Origin: Flavobacterium celericrescens
GTDB taxonomy: Bacteria > Bacteroidota > Bacteroidia > Flavobacteriales > Flavobacteriaceae
DNA: 64,000 nt
Direction: 5' to 3'
Assembly (NCBI RefSeq): GCF_011392075.1
Contig: NZ_JAAJBV010000006.1
Span: 140,492-204,491 of the forward strand
Positions within the stretch are counted from its first letter, which is position 1. Each line of letters opens with the position of its first letter. The notes beneath the pieces were generated by a model. That model had not been told where the DNA came from. It saw only the letters and a program-made list of their open reading frames with translations, and did no database searches. The position numbers and the translations under genes were made by a program. Below, piece after piece: positions 42,767 through 51,600 of this stretch.

Positions 42767-43270
42767 GTGAACAATAGCGTATTAAATAGCATTCGATTTA
42801 TCGTTTTTTTATCATTACAAGTTTTGATATTTAACAACATCAACTTGTTTGGATACTTAAACCCATATCCGTATGTTTTATTTATTCTTTTGTATCCAGT
42901 GAATAGCAACAAAAGTGTTTTATTACTTGGAAGTTTTGCTCTCGGTATTTTATTGGATATGTTTTGCAATTCTGGAGGAATTCACACTACGGCATCTTTA
43001 ATTTTAGCCTTCATTAGACCGACACTATTTAAATTTTCTTTTGGACTAAGTTATGAATACCAAACGGTCAAAATAGCAGATAAAATTTCACCAGAAAGAA
43101 TTACGCTTTTATTATTAGCTATTTTCATTCATCACTTTATATTATTTTATTTAGAGTATTTTAGAATAGGATTGCTTTTTACAATTCTTTCTCGAACATT
43201 ATTAAGCACACTTTTTACTTTTACCATTTGCTTGCTCATAATCTATTTAATTAAGCCAAATAAACGATGA
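42767..43270 (+). CDS. mreD: Rod shape-determining protein MreD
   Basis: MreD is a small membrane protein of the elongasome. The 167-residue sequence is almost wholly hydrophobic, with about five helices; PYPYVLFILLYPV and SGGIHTTASLILAFIRP fit the family. The start is GTG, directly after the mreC stop (TAA-GTG). It overlaps mrdA by four bases (ATGA), a sign of translational coupling. The family is poorly conserved, so context carries much of the call. Confidence 0.88.
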   Translation: MNNSVLNSIRFIVFLSLQVLIFNNINLFGYLNPYPYVLFILLYPVNSNKSVLLLGSFALGILLDMFCNSGGIHTTASLILAFIRPTLFKFSFGLSYEYQTVKIADKISPERITLLLLAIFIHHFILFYLEYFRIGLLFTILSRTLLSTLFTFTICLLIIYLIKPNKR

Positions 43271-45201
43271 GAAAAATTGTATTACCAGCCGTAATTATTA
43301 TAAGTTCAATTATTTTAATTGCGCGTATATTTTACTTACAGGTAATTGATGAATCGTTAAAACTAAAATCTGAAAATAATGCTATTAAAAAGATTTTTGA
43401 TTTTCCAGAACGAGGCTATATTTATGATAGAAACGGTAAACTTTTAGTAGCAAACCAACCTTCATATGACATTATGGTGGTCCCAAGAGAGATAAAAAAA
43501 ATTGACACCATAGAATTTTGCAAGCTACTTCATATTTCAAAAGCAGATTTTATTAAAAAAATAGAAAAAGCAAAAGTATATAGTCCTATGCTTCCTTCCG
43601 TTTTTTTAGCGCAATTAAACAAAGCAGAATATGCAGCTTTTCAAGAAAAAGAGCGAAAGTTTGAAGGTTTCTATGCTCAAAAAAGAGCACTACGCGATTA
43701 TCAAGTAAAAGATTGCGCCAATATTTTTGGATTCATCACGCAAGTAAACGATGCAATTTTAGAAAAAAACCCATATTATAACAGTGGTGATTTAATTGGA
43801 AAACAAGGGGTTGAACAAGAATACGAAGAAATCCTTAGAGGAATTAAAGGTGTAAAATATTTATTAAGAGACAAACACAACAAAATAATTGGCCCTTATA
43901 AAGAAGGTCAATTTGATACAATTGCTCAACAAGGAAAAGACTTAACACTTACCATTGATCACGAAATTCAGAAATATGGCACAGAATTAATGGTAAATAA
44001 AAGAGGGGGAATTGTTGCCATTGAGCCTAAAACTGGTGAAATTTTAGCCTTAGTTTCTGCTCCAACCTATGATCCTGCAATGCTAGTAGGTCGTCAGCGG
44101 TCAAAAAACTATACTGCTTTATATCAAGATTCTATTGCCAAACCACTTTATGATAGAGGTTTACAAGCTACCTATCCGCCTGGTTCTCCGTTTAAAATTG
44201 TGACTGGACTTATAGGTTTACAAGAACAAGTTATAGATGAACAAACAGTGGTTTATTGTAATCATGGTGGCTATTTTGGTCGATTTATTAAATGTCATTG
44301 TGGTCAACATACGCTGGTACTAAACAATGGTATCTACAAATCATGCAATACCTACTTTGAAACAGCTTTTAAACGTTCAATTGATAAATACAAAATACCA
44401 TCACAAAGTATTGACGTATGGTCAAAACATGTTAAAAGTTTTGGGCTAGGACAATTTCTAGGGACTGATATGCCAATTGGAGCTAAAGGATTAGTTCCAA
44501 CTTCAAAAACATACAAAAGAGCATATCCAAATGGAGGATGGAGAAGCAATACCATTATTTCAAATTCAATTGGTCAAGGAGAAATATTAACTTCACCTAT
44601 TCAACTTGCTAATATGATGGCTGTAGTGGCAAATAGAGGCTATTATTACACACCACATATCGTAAAAAAAATAAAAGGTCAAGCGTTAGATGAAAAATAT
44701 ACTACTAAACATTATTCAACTATTGATAAAAAATATTTTCCACCTGTCATCCAAGGATTAGCAGATGTTTATAATGTAGGTACAGCCTACAATTTAAAAG
44801 TTGAAGGTTTAGAAATCTGCGGAAAAACAGGTACAGCTGAAAACAAAATTAGAGTCGCTGGAAAAACTTATCAACTAAAAGACCATTCCATTTTTGTAGC
44901 ATTTGCACCTAGAGAAAATCCTACCATAGCAATCGCTGTTTTTGTTGAAAATGGATATTGGGGAAATAGATGGGCTGGACCAATTGCAACATTAATGATC
45001 GAAAAATATGTAAATGGGAAAATTTCTAGAACTGATTTAGAAAACACAATGCTAAATGGAAGTTTATTACCCGAATACAACAAAATAGAAAACATAATAT
45101 ACCAGCGATTTCCAGAGAGAACATCGGAGAAAGCAAATGATTCTATTGCAAAAAGAGAAATACAAATAGGAGAAGCAAAAAAAGAAGAAGAAACAAACTA
45201 A
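43267..45201 (+). CDS. mrdA: Penicillin-binding protein 2 (elongasome transpeptidase)
   Basis: PBP2 cross-links peptidoglycan during elongation, with RodA as partner glycosyltransferase. The 644-residue protein has an N-terminal membrane anchor (about 7-26), a pedestal/dimerisation domain and the transpeptidase domain. The active-site Ser307 is in SPFK, the second motif is SCN (359-361) and the third KTGT at 520. The N-terminal ERGYIYDRNGKLL is the usual PBP2 start of the pedestal. It overlaps mreD by four bases and rodA begins one base after its stop. Confidence 0.96.
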   Translation: MRKIVLPAVIIISSIILIARIFYLQVIDESLKLKSENNAIKKIFDFPERGYIYDRNGKLLVANQPSYDIMVVPREIKKIDTIEFCKLLHISKADFIKKIEKAKVYSPMLPSVFLAQLNKAEYAAFQEKERKFEGFYAQKRALRDYQVKDCANIFGFITQVNDAILEKNPYYNSGDLIGKQGVEQEYEEILRGIKGVKYLLRDKHNKIIGPYKEGQFDTIAQQGKDLTLTIDHEIQKYGTELMVNKRGGIVAIEPKTGEILALVSAPTYDPAMLVGRQRSKNYTALYQDSIAKPLYDRGLQATYPPGSPFKIVTGLIGLQEQVIDEQTVVYCNHGGYFGRFIKCHCGQHTLVLNNGIYKSCNTYFETAFKRSIDKYKIPSQSIDVWSKHVKSFGLGQFLGTDMPIGAKGLVPTSKTYKRAYPNGGWRSNTIISNSIGQGEILTSPIQLANMMAVVANRGYYYTPHIVKKIKGQALDEKYTTKHYSTIDKKYFPPVIQGLADVYNVGTAYNLKVEGLEICGKTGTAENKIRVAGKTYQLKDHSIFVAFAPRENPTIAIAVFVENGYWGNRWAGPIATLMIEKYVNGKISRTDLENTMLNGSLLPEYNKIENIIYQRFPERTSEKANDSIAKREIQIGEAKKEEETN

Positions 45202-45202
45202 A

Positions 45203-46459
45203 ATGAGAAATCAAAGCATCGGATCAAGCATTGACTGGATTACCTTATTACTTTATATAGCTTTAGTAATTATGGGATGGATGACTATTTATTCTGCTTC
45301 ACTACCATTAGAAGAAACATCAATTTTTGATTTATCTCAAATTTATGGAAGACAAATGCTTTTTATTGGGCTAACAATTCCTATTATTTTTATTATCTTA
45401 TTTACAGAAGCTAAGCTTTTTGAACGATTTTCCTTTGTGTTTTATGGCATTGGAATAGTTTTATTATTAGGATTATTTGTTTTTGGAAAAACTATTAAAG
45501 GACAAACCAATTGGTATCAATTTGGCGGATTTGGTTTTCAACCTTCAGAATTTGTAAAGACTGCTACTGCCTTACTTTTGGCAAAATATTTGAGCTATTC
45601 GCAAATCAATTTAAAACACACAAAAGACCAACTAATAGGACTAGCAATAGTTGGATTACCCGTCTTCTTGATACTTTTACAACCTGATGCTGGTAGTGCA
45701 ATGATTTTTATTTCTTTAATTTTTGTTCTAAACAGAGAAGGTTTACCTAGTTGGTATTTTATATCTGGAATTATTGCAATAGCTTTATTTTTCTTATCTC
45801 TTTTAATTCAGCCACTATATATTATTATTGCAATTTTAATAATAATGATAGTTCATTATGTTTTAAATCGAAAAATATCAAGGAATCCAATTGTATATGG
45901 CTTAATTTATTTGGTAATTGTTGCCTTTTCATTTTCTGTAAATTATGTTTATAATAACGTTTTAGAATCACATCAAAAAGACCGAATAAACGTTCTTATT
46001 GGAGATGATGTCGACATGAAAAAAGAAGGCTACAACTTAAACCAATCAATGATTGCAATTGGTTCAGGAGGATTGCTTGGAAAAGGATATCTTGAAGGAA
46101 CGCAAACCAAAGGAGGATTTGTACCCGAACAACACACAGATTACATTTTTACTACGGTAGGAGAAGAATGGGGGTTTTTTGGTTCAACATTAGTAATTTT
46201 ATTGTTTGTAACTCTTTTCTTGCGCATAATTTATCTGGCTGAAAACCAAAAAACAAAATTCAGTAGAGTTTATGGTTATTGTGTAGCAACTTACTTATTT
46301 ACACACTTTTTTGTAAATATTGCAATGCTTATTAAACTATTCCCTACTATTGGAGTACCATTGCCGTTCTTTTCTTATGGAGGTTCGAGTTTATGGGCAT
46401 TTACAATATTATTATTCATTTTCATCAAGCTTGACGCTAATAAGGTAAACGAATGGTAA
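45203..46459 (+). CDS. rodA: Rod shape-determining protein RodA (SEDS glycosyltransferase)
   Basis: RodA is the SEDS-family peptidoglycan polymerase of the elongasome. The 418-residue protein has about ten membrane helices. Family marks are FQPSEFVKTATALLLAKYL, LLQPDAGSAMIF and the C-terminal FPTIGVPLPFFSYGGSSLW. The segment of residues about 235-320 contains the long periplasmic loop with the HTDYIFTTVGEEWGF motif. It is the last gene of the cluster. RodA and the division paralogue FtsW are told apart by context: mrdA next to it supports RodA. Confidence 0.96.
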   Translation: MRNQSIGSSIDWITLLLYIALVIMGWMTIYSASLPLEETSIFDLSQIYGRQMLFIGLTIPIIFIILFTEAKLFERFSFVFYGIGIVLLLGLFVFGKTIKGQTNWYQFGGFGFQPSEFVKTATALLLAKYLSYSQINLKHTKDQLIGLAIVGLPVFLILLQPDAGSAMIFISLIFVLNREGLPSWYFISGIIAIALFFLSLLIQPLYIIIAILIIMIVHYVLNRKISRNPIVYGLIYLVIVAFSFSVNYVYNNVLESHQKDRINVLIGDDVDMKKEGYNLNQSMIAIGSGGLLGKGYLEGTQTKGGFVPEQHTDYIFTTVGEEWGFFGSTLVILLFVTLFLRIIYLAENQKTKFSRVYGYCVATYLFTHFFVNIAMLIKLFPTIGVPLPFFSYGGSSLWAFTILLFIFIKLDANKVNEW

Positions 46460-46463
46460 CAAA

Positions 46464-46484
46464 AAATCCCGAAAAACGGGATTT
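46464..46484. terminator. Terminator between rodA and a coiled-coil gene
   Basis: AAATCCCG and CGGGATTT pair around AAAAA. On the minus strand a good T-run follows the stem, on the plus strand only a weak one, so it mainly ends the minus-strand gene but may serve both. Confidence 0.75.
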
Positions 46485-46491
46485 AATTGTA

Positions 46492-46995
46492 CTAGTTTAG
46501 TTTGTCTAATTTATTTTGTGCTTTTTCAAGATCTAATTGAAGTTCTAAAAATTTATTTTCTTGTTTAAGGATTTTTTCTCTCCATTTTAATTCATCTTCT
46601 GTAGATAATTTCCCTTTACGTTTTAACTTTTCAAATTTTTCTTTATCTTTTTCTAGATCATTTTTAGCATCTTTGATTTTCTCCTTTGCCTTTTCAACAC
46701 GAGCAACTGCTTTTTCTCTTTGTGCTTTTTCTTTTTCAATTTTTTTTAGCTCTTTTTCAGCTTTTTTCTGTTCCCTTTCAGCTGCTTTTTTTTCTTTTTC
46801 AGCCTTATCCAATTCTTTCAGGCGTTCTTTTTCTAGCTTTTGTTCTGTCTTAAGAATTTCTTCTTTTTCCTTTAATTTATTTTTTTCAATCAATACTTTT
46901 TCAGTAGCGGTACTTAAGGTGTCTTTTACTTTCTCTTGCGCAAAACTAAATTGCATTACAAACAAAACAATTATAGGGATTATTTTTGTCTTCAT
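46492..46995 (-). CDS. Exported highly charged coiled-coil protein
   Basis: This is a 167-residue protein with a signal peptide (about 1-19, ending MQFSFAQ). The rest is one long predicted coiled coil rich in Lys and Glu, with almost no hydrophobic core; segments such as EKEKKAAEREQKKAEKELKK repeat every seven residues. No catalytic motif exists. Such proteins are often structural or membrane-spacing. A -7 element (TATCTTTG) lies 28 bases before the ATG on the minus strand. I do not recognise a named family. Confidence 0.75.
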   Translation of the reverse strand: MKTKIIPIIVLFVMQFSFAQEKVKDTLSTATEKVLIEKNKLKEKEEILKTEQKLEKERLKELDKAEKEKKAAEREQKKAEKELKKIEKEKAQREKAVARVEKAKEKIKDAKNDLEKDKEKFEKLKRKGKLSTEDELKWREKILKQENKFLELQLDLEKAQNKLDKLN

Positions 46996-47022
46996 CTTTT
47001 CAAATTATTAAATTACTTTTAC

Positions 47023-47030
47023 AAAGATAA
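47023..47030 (-). promoter_or_regulatory. -7 element of the coiled-coil gene
   Basis: On the minus strand TATCTTTG matches TAnnTTTG and lies 28 bases before the ATG at 46995. No -33 TTG is found at the normal spacing. Confidence 0.4.
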
Positions 47031-47053
47031 CAAAAACTAAGCCACGATAGATT

Positions 47054-47836
47054 ATGAGAAAATTCATTTGTTTAAATATAGTCCTAATGCTATTTTCATG
47101 TATAGAAAACAAACCTGAAATAGAAAATCAAGAAGAACATAAAACAATTGGTAATCCATTGACCTCAAGTTTTGATTATTTACCGACCTCCACTACAAAT
47201 ACAATATACAAACATGACGGTTATACATTTTCTTATTCAGAAGATCACGAACAAAGTGAATGGGTAGCTTATAGTTTAAATAAAAATGACATCACTTTTT
47301 CAAAATTTGATAGGCCTTTTTTTGAACAAGATCCAATTGTGAAAACTGAATCAGCAGATTGGAGAAACTACAAAAAATCAGGCTACAACAAAGGTCATTT
47401 ATGTCCCGCAGGAGATAGAAAAAGTTCATATTCTGCATATAAAGAAACTTTTTATACCTCAAATATTTCGCCTCAGTTATACGAATTTAATGCTGGAATA
47501 TGGAATCGTTTAGAAGAAAAAACAAGGTATTGGGCAGAAAAATATGATGGTATTTATGTAATAACCGGTGGTGTTTTAAGTAATGATTTAGAAACAATAG
47601 GAAAAGAAGAAGTATCTGTTCCAAAATATTTTTATAAAATTTTAATTACTAAAGATGGTACAAAAATGATAGGTTTTTTGGTTCCACATGAAGCATCGGA
47701 AAAACCATTATATGAATTTGTCGTCAGCGTAGATGAAATTGAAAAAAGAACGGGAATTGATTTTTTTCCAAAACTAGATAATAACATAGAAAAAACATTA
47801 GAATCAGCTACAGAATATAAAAAATGGAGTTTTTAA
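47054..47836 (+). CDS. Lipoprotein DNA/RNA non-specific endonuclease
   Basis: This 260-residue protein has a lipoprotein signal (KFICLNIVLMLFSC, lipid Cys about residue 16) and a beta-beta-alpha-metal nuclease domain of the NUC1 family. The catalytic region reads YNKGHLCPAGDRKSS, with the active-site His115; the usual DRGH is NKGH here. A metal-binding Asn lies in TFYTSNISPQ, and the segment FNAGIWNRLEEKTRYW is the family helix. It probably degrades nucleic acid at the cell surface for nutrient use. It is divergent from the coiled-coil gene and ends at a bidirectional terminator. Confidence 0.88.
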   Translation: MRKFICLNIVLMLFSCIENKPEIENQEEHKTIGNPLTSSFDYLPTSTTNTIYKHDGYTFSYSEDHEQSEWVAYSLNKNDITFSKFDRPFFEQDPIVKTESADWRNYKKSGYNKGHLCPAGDRKSSYSAYKETFYTSNISPQLYEFNAGIWNRLEEKTRYWAEKYDGIYVITGGVLSNDLETIGKEEVSVPKYFYKILITKDGTKMIGFLVPHEASEKPLYEFVVSVDEIEKRTGIDFFPKLDNNIEKTLESATEYKKWSF

Positions 47837-47841
47837 AAAAC

Positions 47842-47872
47842 AAAAAGTCCCGATAAATCGGGACTTTTTTTA
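47842..47872. terminator. Bidirectional terminator, nuclease / metalloprotease
   Basis: AAAAAGTCCCGA and TCGGGACTTTTT pair around TAAA, with T-runs on both strands, between convergent genes. Confidence 0.92.
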
Positions 47873-47886
47873 TTAAATAATTTAGA

Positions 47887-48147
47887 TTATTCAACAACAA
47901 TCTTTTTAGTTACTTCGCTAGAACCATCTTGAATTGTTACAAGATAAATGCCAGCTTGTACACCGTTTAATTGTAAATTTTCATTAAACAATCCGTTATT
48001 TGTATATGATTTTGTGAAAATTTCTCTTCCTCTCATATCATGTACACCAACTTTAATTTCATTACCTGAATTTGAAGTAAATTGAATATTAAAGTTTCCA
48101 TTATTTGGATTAGGGTAGATTGCTAAATCGTTGATTGAGAAACTTTC
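47887..48147 (-). repeat. Near-identical sorting-domain repeat, copy 1
   Basis: The last 261 bases of the long metalloprotease gene, coding the type A sorting domain, match the last 261 bases of the paralogous gene (51340-51600) with about eight differences by eye, far fewer than in the rest of the two genes. Confidence 0.85.
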
Positions 48148-51100
48148 ATTTGACAATGGCGTTTGAGCCATACACAAATTAATTGACCAGTTTCCTATAG
48201 ATCCAGTATCACCATTATACCAATCTGTAGCTCTTAACGTCCACGTTCCACTAGCTGTTTTTCCATTTAAAGCTGAAAGTGGTGAATCTGGCGAAAAAGT
48301 TCCTGTAGAAATTGTACATCCAGATGATGGAATTGCAGGATTACCATCTGAAAAAGTAATATTAACATTATCGAATTCTTCATCGCAATTTCTATTCCAT
48401 AGAGAAACAATAGTTCCGTCTGGATGAACTAACTCAATAACTAAATCTTCAATATAAGTATGAGTAAATGCTAATCCAACATTAACTTCGTTAATATTTC
48501 CTGTAACTGTCCCTGGAACAACTATTGTTTTCGTAGCTGTTGTTCCTGCTGTATTAGCACCTGCACCATCACCTACAGCTAAAACAGTATTATTAGAATA
48601 ATTAAACGTACAATTAGATTCGCCAGTAGTAAATTTATATGAAGAACTAAATGTTCCTGAACAACCAGAATTTTTAGGCTTAACTCTCCAGAAATAATCT
48701 GTTATTTCATTTAATCCAGAAATAGTTGTAGAAGTTCCTGTTATAGTTCCTGTTGCAATAATATTTGTAAAAGCAGCATCTGTTGCAACTTCAACATCAT
48801 AAGAAGTAGCTGCTGCATTTGCAGGCCAAGATAAAACAGTAGAAGTAGCTTGACCAGTAGCTAAATTTGCTGGAGAAGTTAAATTTTGAATACCAAAACT
48901 TCCATTAACAACAGTTAAATACAAATTAACTGTTCTTGTTGTAGCGCCTGATGTTCCGGTAACAACAATTGTATAAGTACCAGTTGCAACTGCCGCAGTT
49001 GAAGTAAGATTTACGGTAACTGCACTACTTGCAGTTGTTGAAGCAGGAGAAAAACTTACAGAAGTATTAGCAGGATTTCCAGTAGCACTAAAAGTAGTTG
49101 TTCCAGAAAAACCCGCTAATGGTGTATATTGTAAATTATATGAAGCTGAATTTCCTTGACAAATTGTCGCAGTTTGAGCGCCTATAGCTCCAGCATAAGA
49201 CAATGAAAAAGATGATGTTGGAGCTGCGATTGTAAAGTTAACATTTGAAATATCATAAAAAATGTGATTATTTCCTTTCACCATAATCCTATTTGTAGTA
49301 CCAATATTATTTGGAACTGTAATATTCTCAGAACCATCATTTGGAACCCCAGAAGCCAAAGTTATAGGATATGTGTAACCTCCATCTGTGGATAAAAATA
49401 TATCAACATTTGCACAATTAACACCATTTGTTGTTGTCCCTGAAACATTCCATGTTACATTTTGATTAGTCCCTACTTGCCATGAAATTGCAGTATTTGG
49501 TGCAGTCACTGCAAAAGGTCCTGCTGTTCCATTTACAGTAACAACCATTGCATCAGTATTTGTTAAGCCTCCATTTGCAACGTTATCTCTAACTGTAAGT
49601 GCAAAATTTAATGTTCTTGCTACTGAACTTAATGCCTCAACGACAATTACATCGTTACCAGTACCGTTGGTTGTAGTAGAATTTGCTATAACTCTATCAA
49701 TTGGAGGGAAATATCTTGAAGTTGAACTAACTGGATCATATGATCTCCAGTTTGGTCCTGATGCTTTTGTTGCAGAAGCTGCTGAGGCAGCATTTGTTTG
49801 AGTTGAACCCGCATTGTCAATTTGTTCCCAGCAATATGTTAATGGATTCCCATTTGGATCAGTAGCACTCCCTGTCAAAATAAAAGGTGTGCTTTTTGGA
49901 ATGGTATAATTTAACCCTGCATTTACAACTGGAGCCCCATTAGCTATAGGTGTTCTCACAGGACAAGTTTTACCTTCCATATTAGTTTCTACTTGAAAAA
50001 TAGATGCAAAGTGAAAATAATCATCTGAATGAGGCTGAACATCTCTTGATGTAATTCCTGCATAACCCATTATAGTTGAGCCAGAACCAACTTCCATATT
50101 GACTCCTGTTCCTTCATTACTGTGTGAAAAAGTATGATTTGCACCAAATTGATGTCCCATTTCATGAGCAACATAATCAATATCAAAATTATCACCAGAA
50201 GGTATTCCATCAGCAGGAGATGTAAAACCGCTTCCTTTTGAGCCATCCTCACAAACACATCCAATACATCCAGCATTACCACCACCACCTGAGGCACCAA
50301 ACAAATGTCCAACATCATAATTAGCCTCTGTGATAACACTTGTTAATGTGCTTTGTAATTCAGCATTCCAAGCTCCTCCAGAACCAGCTGCAGCTGCGGA
50401 ATATGGATCAGTCCCTGCATTGTAATAAATTACATTTGTAGTTGAAGCGATAATATTCATGTGAATTGTAAAATCTTTTTCAAAGACTCCATTAACTCTA
50501 GTCATTGTTGCGTTAAATGCAGCTAAAACATTTGCCACTTGAGCAGCACTAGTTGCTCCAAAATAATTTGAATATTCCGCTGTACAAGATAATGCCAATC
50601 TGAAAGTTAATAATTCAGAAGTACTTGAACGCAATAAATTTGAATCATCTTTAGAAACTTTATCACCTAATCTATTTGTTAAACTTTGTTCTTGAGTTGA
50701 ACAAGTAAATGGCAATTTCCCTTTTAATCTTTCAGAAGAATATACCGCATAAATTTTTCCATCTTCAGAATAAGGCTCCATGAATTCATTTCGCTTATCT
50801 GTTCTAAAAACCATTGTTTGAATTCCTCTTGGATCAACACTCATTCTTAATTGAGCATGTTTATCATCTATACCAATTCCTACATAAGAACGAATTTCAG
50901 GAAATTGAGTTTGTAATTCCTTGTCAAAATTTGAAGATTCAAATATTGAAAAACGTTCTAATTGTCCGTTAGCATTAGGAATTGAAATAATTATGTTTGA
51001 TTTATTACTAACAAACCTATTTGGAGCTCCAAGTAAAGCCTGTTTGATTGTTACTAAATCAAGCTGCATCAATTTAAAATCTTGGGGAAAAGATTCTCTT

Positions 51101-51222
51101 TGAGCTGACTTAGAAACTTTGATTACTTGATCATTATAGCTTGACCAAGCTTTTTCCGTTTGTGAAAAACCAAAAGAGGTCATCAATAACGAAAAAGATA
51201 AAAGCAGTAAAGTTTTTTTCAT
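47887..51222 (-). CDS. Secreted reprolysin-type zinc metalloprotease with T9SS sorting domain (long form)
   Basis: This 1111-residue secreted protein has a signal peptide (about 1-20, ending FGFSQ), a propeptide region (about 25-200), and a zinc metalloprotease domain with HEMGHQFGANH (ligands H353, H357, H363) and the Met-turn near IMGYAG. Ig/PKD-like segments follow, then an additional part of about 200 residues (about 670-875) that contains a fibronectin-III-like domain (SYDVEVATDAAFTNI, ITDYFWRVKPKN), a proprotein-convertase P domain (about 880-1020) and a C-terminal type A sorting domain (LAIYPNPNNGNFNIQF to VVE). It is exported by the type IX system; PorT is encoded in the same window. 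It is paralogous to the next gene. Confidence 0.9.
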   Translation of the reverse strand: MKKTLLLLSFSLLMTSFGFSQTEKAWSSYNDQVIKVSKSAQRESFPQDFKLMQLDLVTIKQALLGAPNRFVSNKSNIIISIPNANGQLERFSIFESSNFDKELQTQFPEIRSYVGIGIDDKHAQLRMSVDPRGIQTMVFRTDKRNEFMEPYSEDGKIYAVYSSERLKGKLPFTCSTQEQSLTNRLGDKVSKDDSNLLRSSTSELLTFRLALSCTAEYSNYFGATSAAQVANVLAAFNATMTRVNGVFEKDFTIHMNIIASTTNVIYYNAGTDPYSAAAAGSGGAWNAELQSTLTSVITEANYDVGHLFGASGGGGNAGCIGCVCEDGSKGSGFTSPADGIPSGDNFDIDYVAHEMGHQFGANHTFSHSNEGTGVNMEVGSGSTIMGYAGITSRDVQPHSDDYFHFASIFQVETNMEGKTCPVRTPIANGAPVVNAGLNYTIPKSTPFILTGSATDPNGNPLTYCWEQIDNAGSTQTNAASAASATKASGPNWRSYDPVSSTSRYFPPIDRVIANSTTTNGTGNDVIVVEALSSVARTLNFALTVRDNVANGGLTNTDAMVVTVNGTAGPFAVTAPNTAISWQVGTNQNVTWNVSGTTTNGVNCANVDIFLSTDGGYTYPITLASGVPNDGSENITVPNNIGTTNRIMVKGNNHIFYDISNVNFTIAAPTSSFSLSYAGAIGAQTATICQGNSASYNLQYTPLAGFSGTTTFSATGNPANTSVSFSPASTTASSAVTVNLTSTAAVATGTYTIVVTGTSGATTRTVNLYLTVVNGSFGIQNLTSPANLATGQATSTVLSWPANAAATSYDVEVATDAAFTNIIATGTITGTSTTISGLNEITDYFWRVKPKNSGCSGTFSSSYKFTTGESNCTFNYSNNTVLAVGDGAGANTAGTTATKTIVVPGTVTGNINEVNVGLAFTHTYIEDLVIELVHPDGTIVSLWNRNCDEEFDNVNITFSDGNPAIPSSGCTISTGTFSPDSPLSALNGKTASGTWTLRATDWYNGDTGSIGNWSINLCMAQTPLSNESFSINDLAIYPNPNNGNFNIQFTSNSGNEIKVGVHDMRGREIFTKSYTNNGLFNENLQLNGVQAGIYLVTIQDGSSEVTKKIVVE

Positions 51223-51248
51223 TTTGGGTTAAGATTATGATTAATAGA

Positions 51249-51256
51249 CAAATATA
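51249..51256 (-). promoter_or_regulatory. -7 element of the long metalloprotease gene
   Basis: On the minus strand TATATTTG matches TAnnTTTG, ending 27 bases before the ATG. The paralogue has the same element at the same distance, with a very similar leader. Confidence 0.5.
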
Positions 51257-51290
51257 ATATTTTTATTGAGTATGTAATTTTTTAAAGCAA

Positions 51291-51322
51291 AAAAAAGAGG
51301 TAGCTCTCACTACCTCTTTTTT
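51291..51322 (-). terminator. Terminator of the short metalloprotease gene
   Basis: GAGGTAG and CTACCTC pair around CTCTCA, flanked by A and T runs that give a T-tail on the minus strand. Confidence 0.85.
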
Positions 51323-51339
51323 ATTATATTTATAACTAA

Positions 51340-51600
51340 TTATTCAACAACAATCTTTTTAGTTACTTCGCTAGAACCATCTTGAATTGTTACAAGATAA
51401 ATACCTGCTTGTACACCGCTTAATTGTAAATTTTCATTAAATAATCCGTTATTTGTATATGATTTTGTAAAAATCTCTCTTCCTCTCATATCATGTACAC
51501 CAACTTTAATTTCATTTCCTGAATTTGAAGTAAATTGAATATTAAAGTTTCCATTATTTGGATTAGGGTAGATTGCTAAATCGTTGATTGAGAAACTTTC
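51340..51600 (-). repeat. Near-identical sorting-domain repeat, copy 2
   Basis: This is the second copy of the 261-base sorting-domain sequence at 47887-48147. The encoded segments differ by one residue in about 86 (Asn versus Ser before GVQAG). Confidence 0.85.

Noticed and set aside
46673..47011. Open frame opposite the coiled-coil gene
   Set aside because: It is rich in Ser and Phe only because it is the complement of Lys/Glu codons; the minus frame has a signal peptide and a -7 element.
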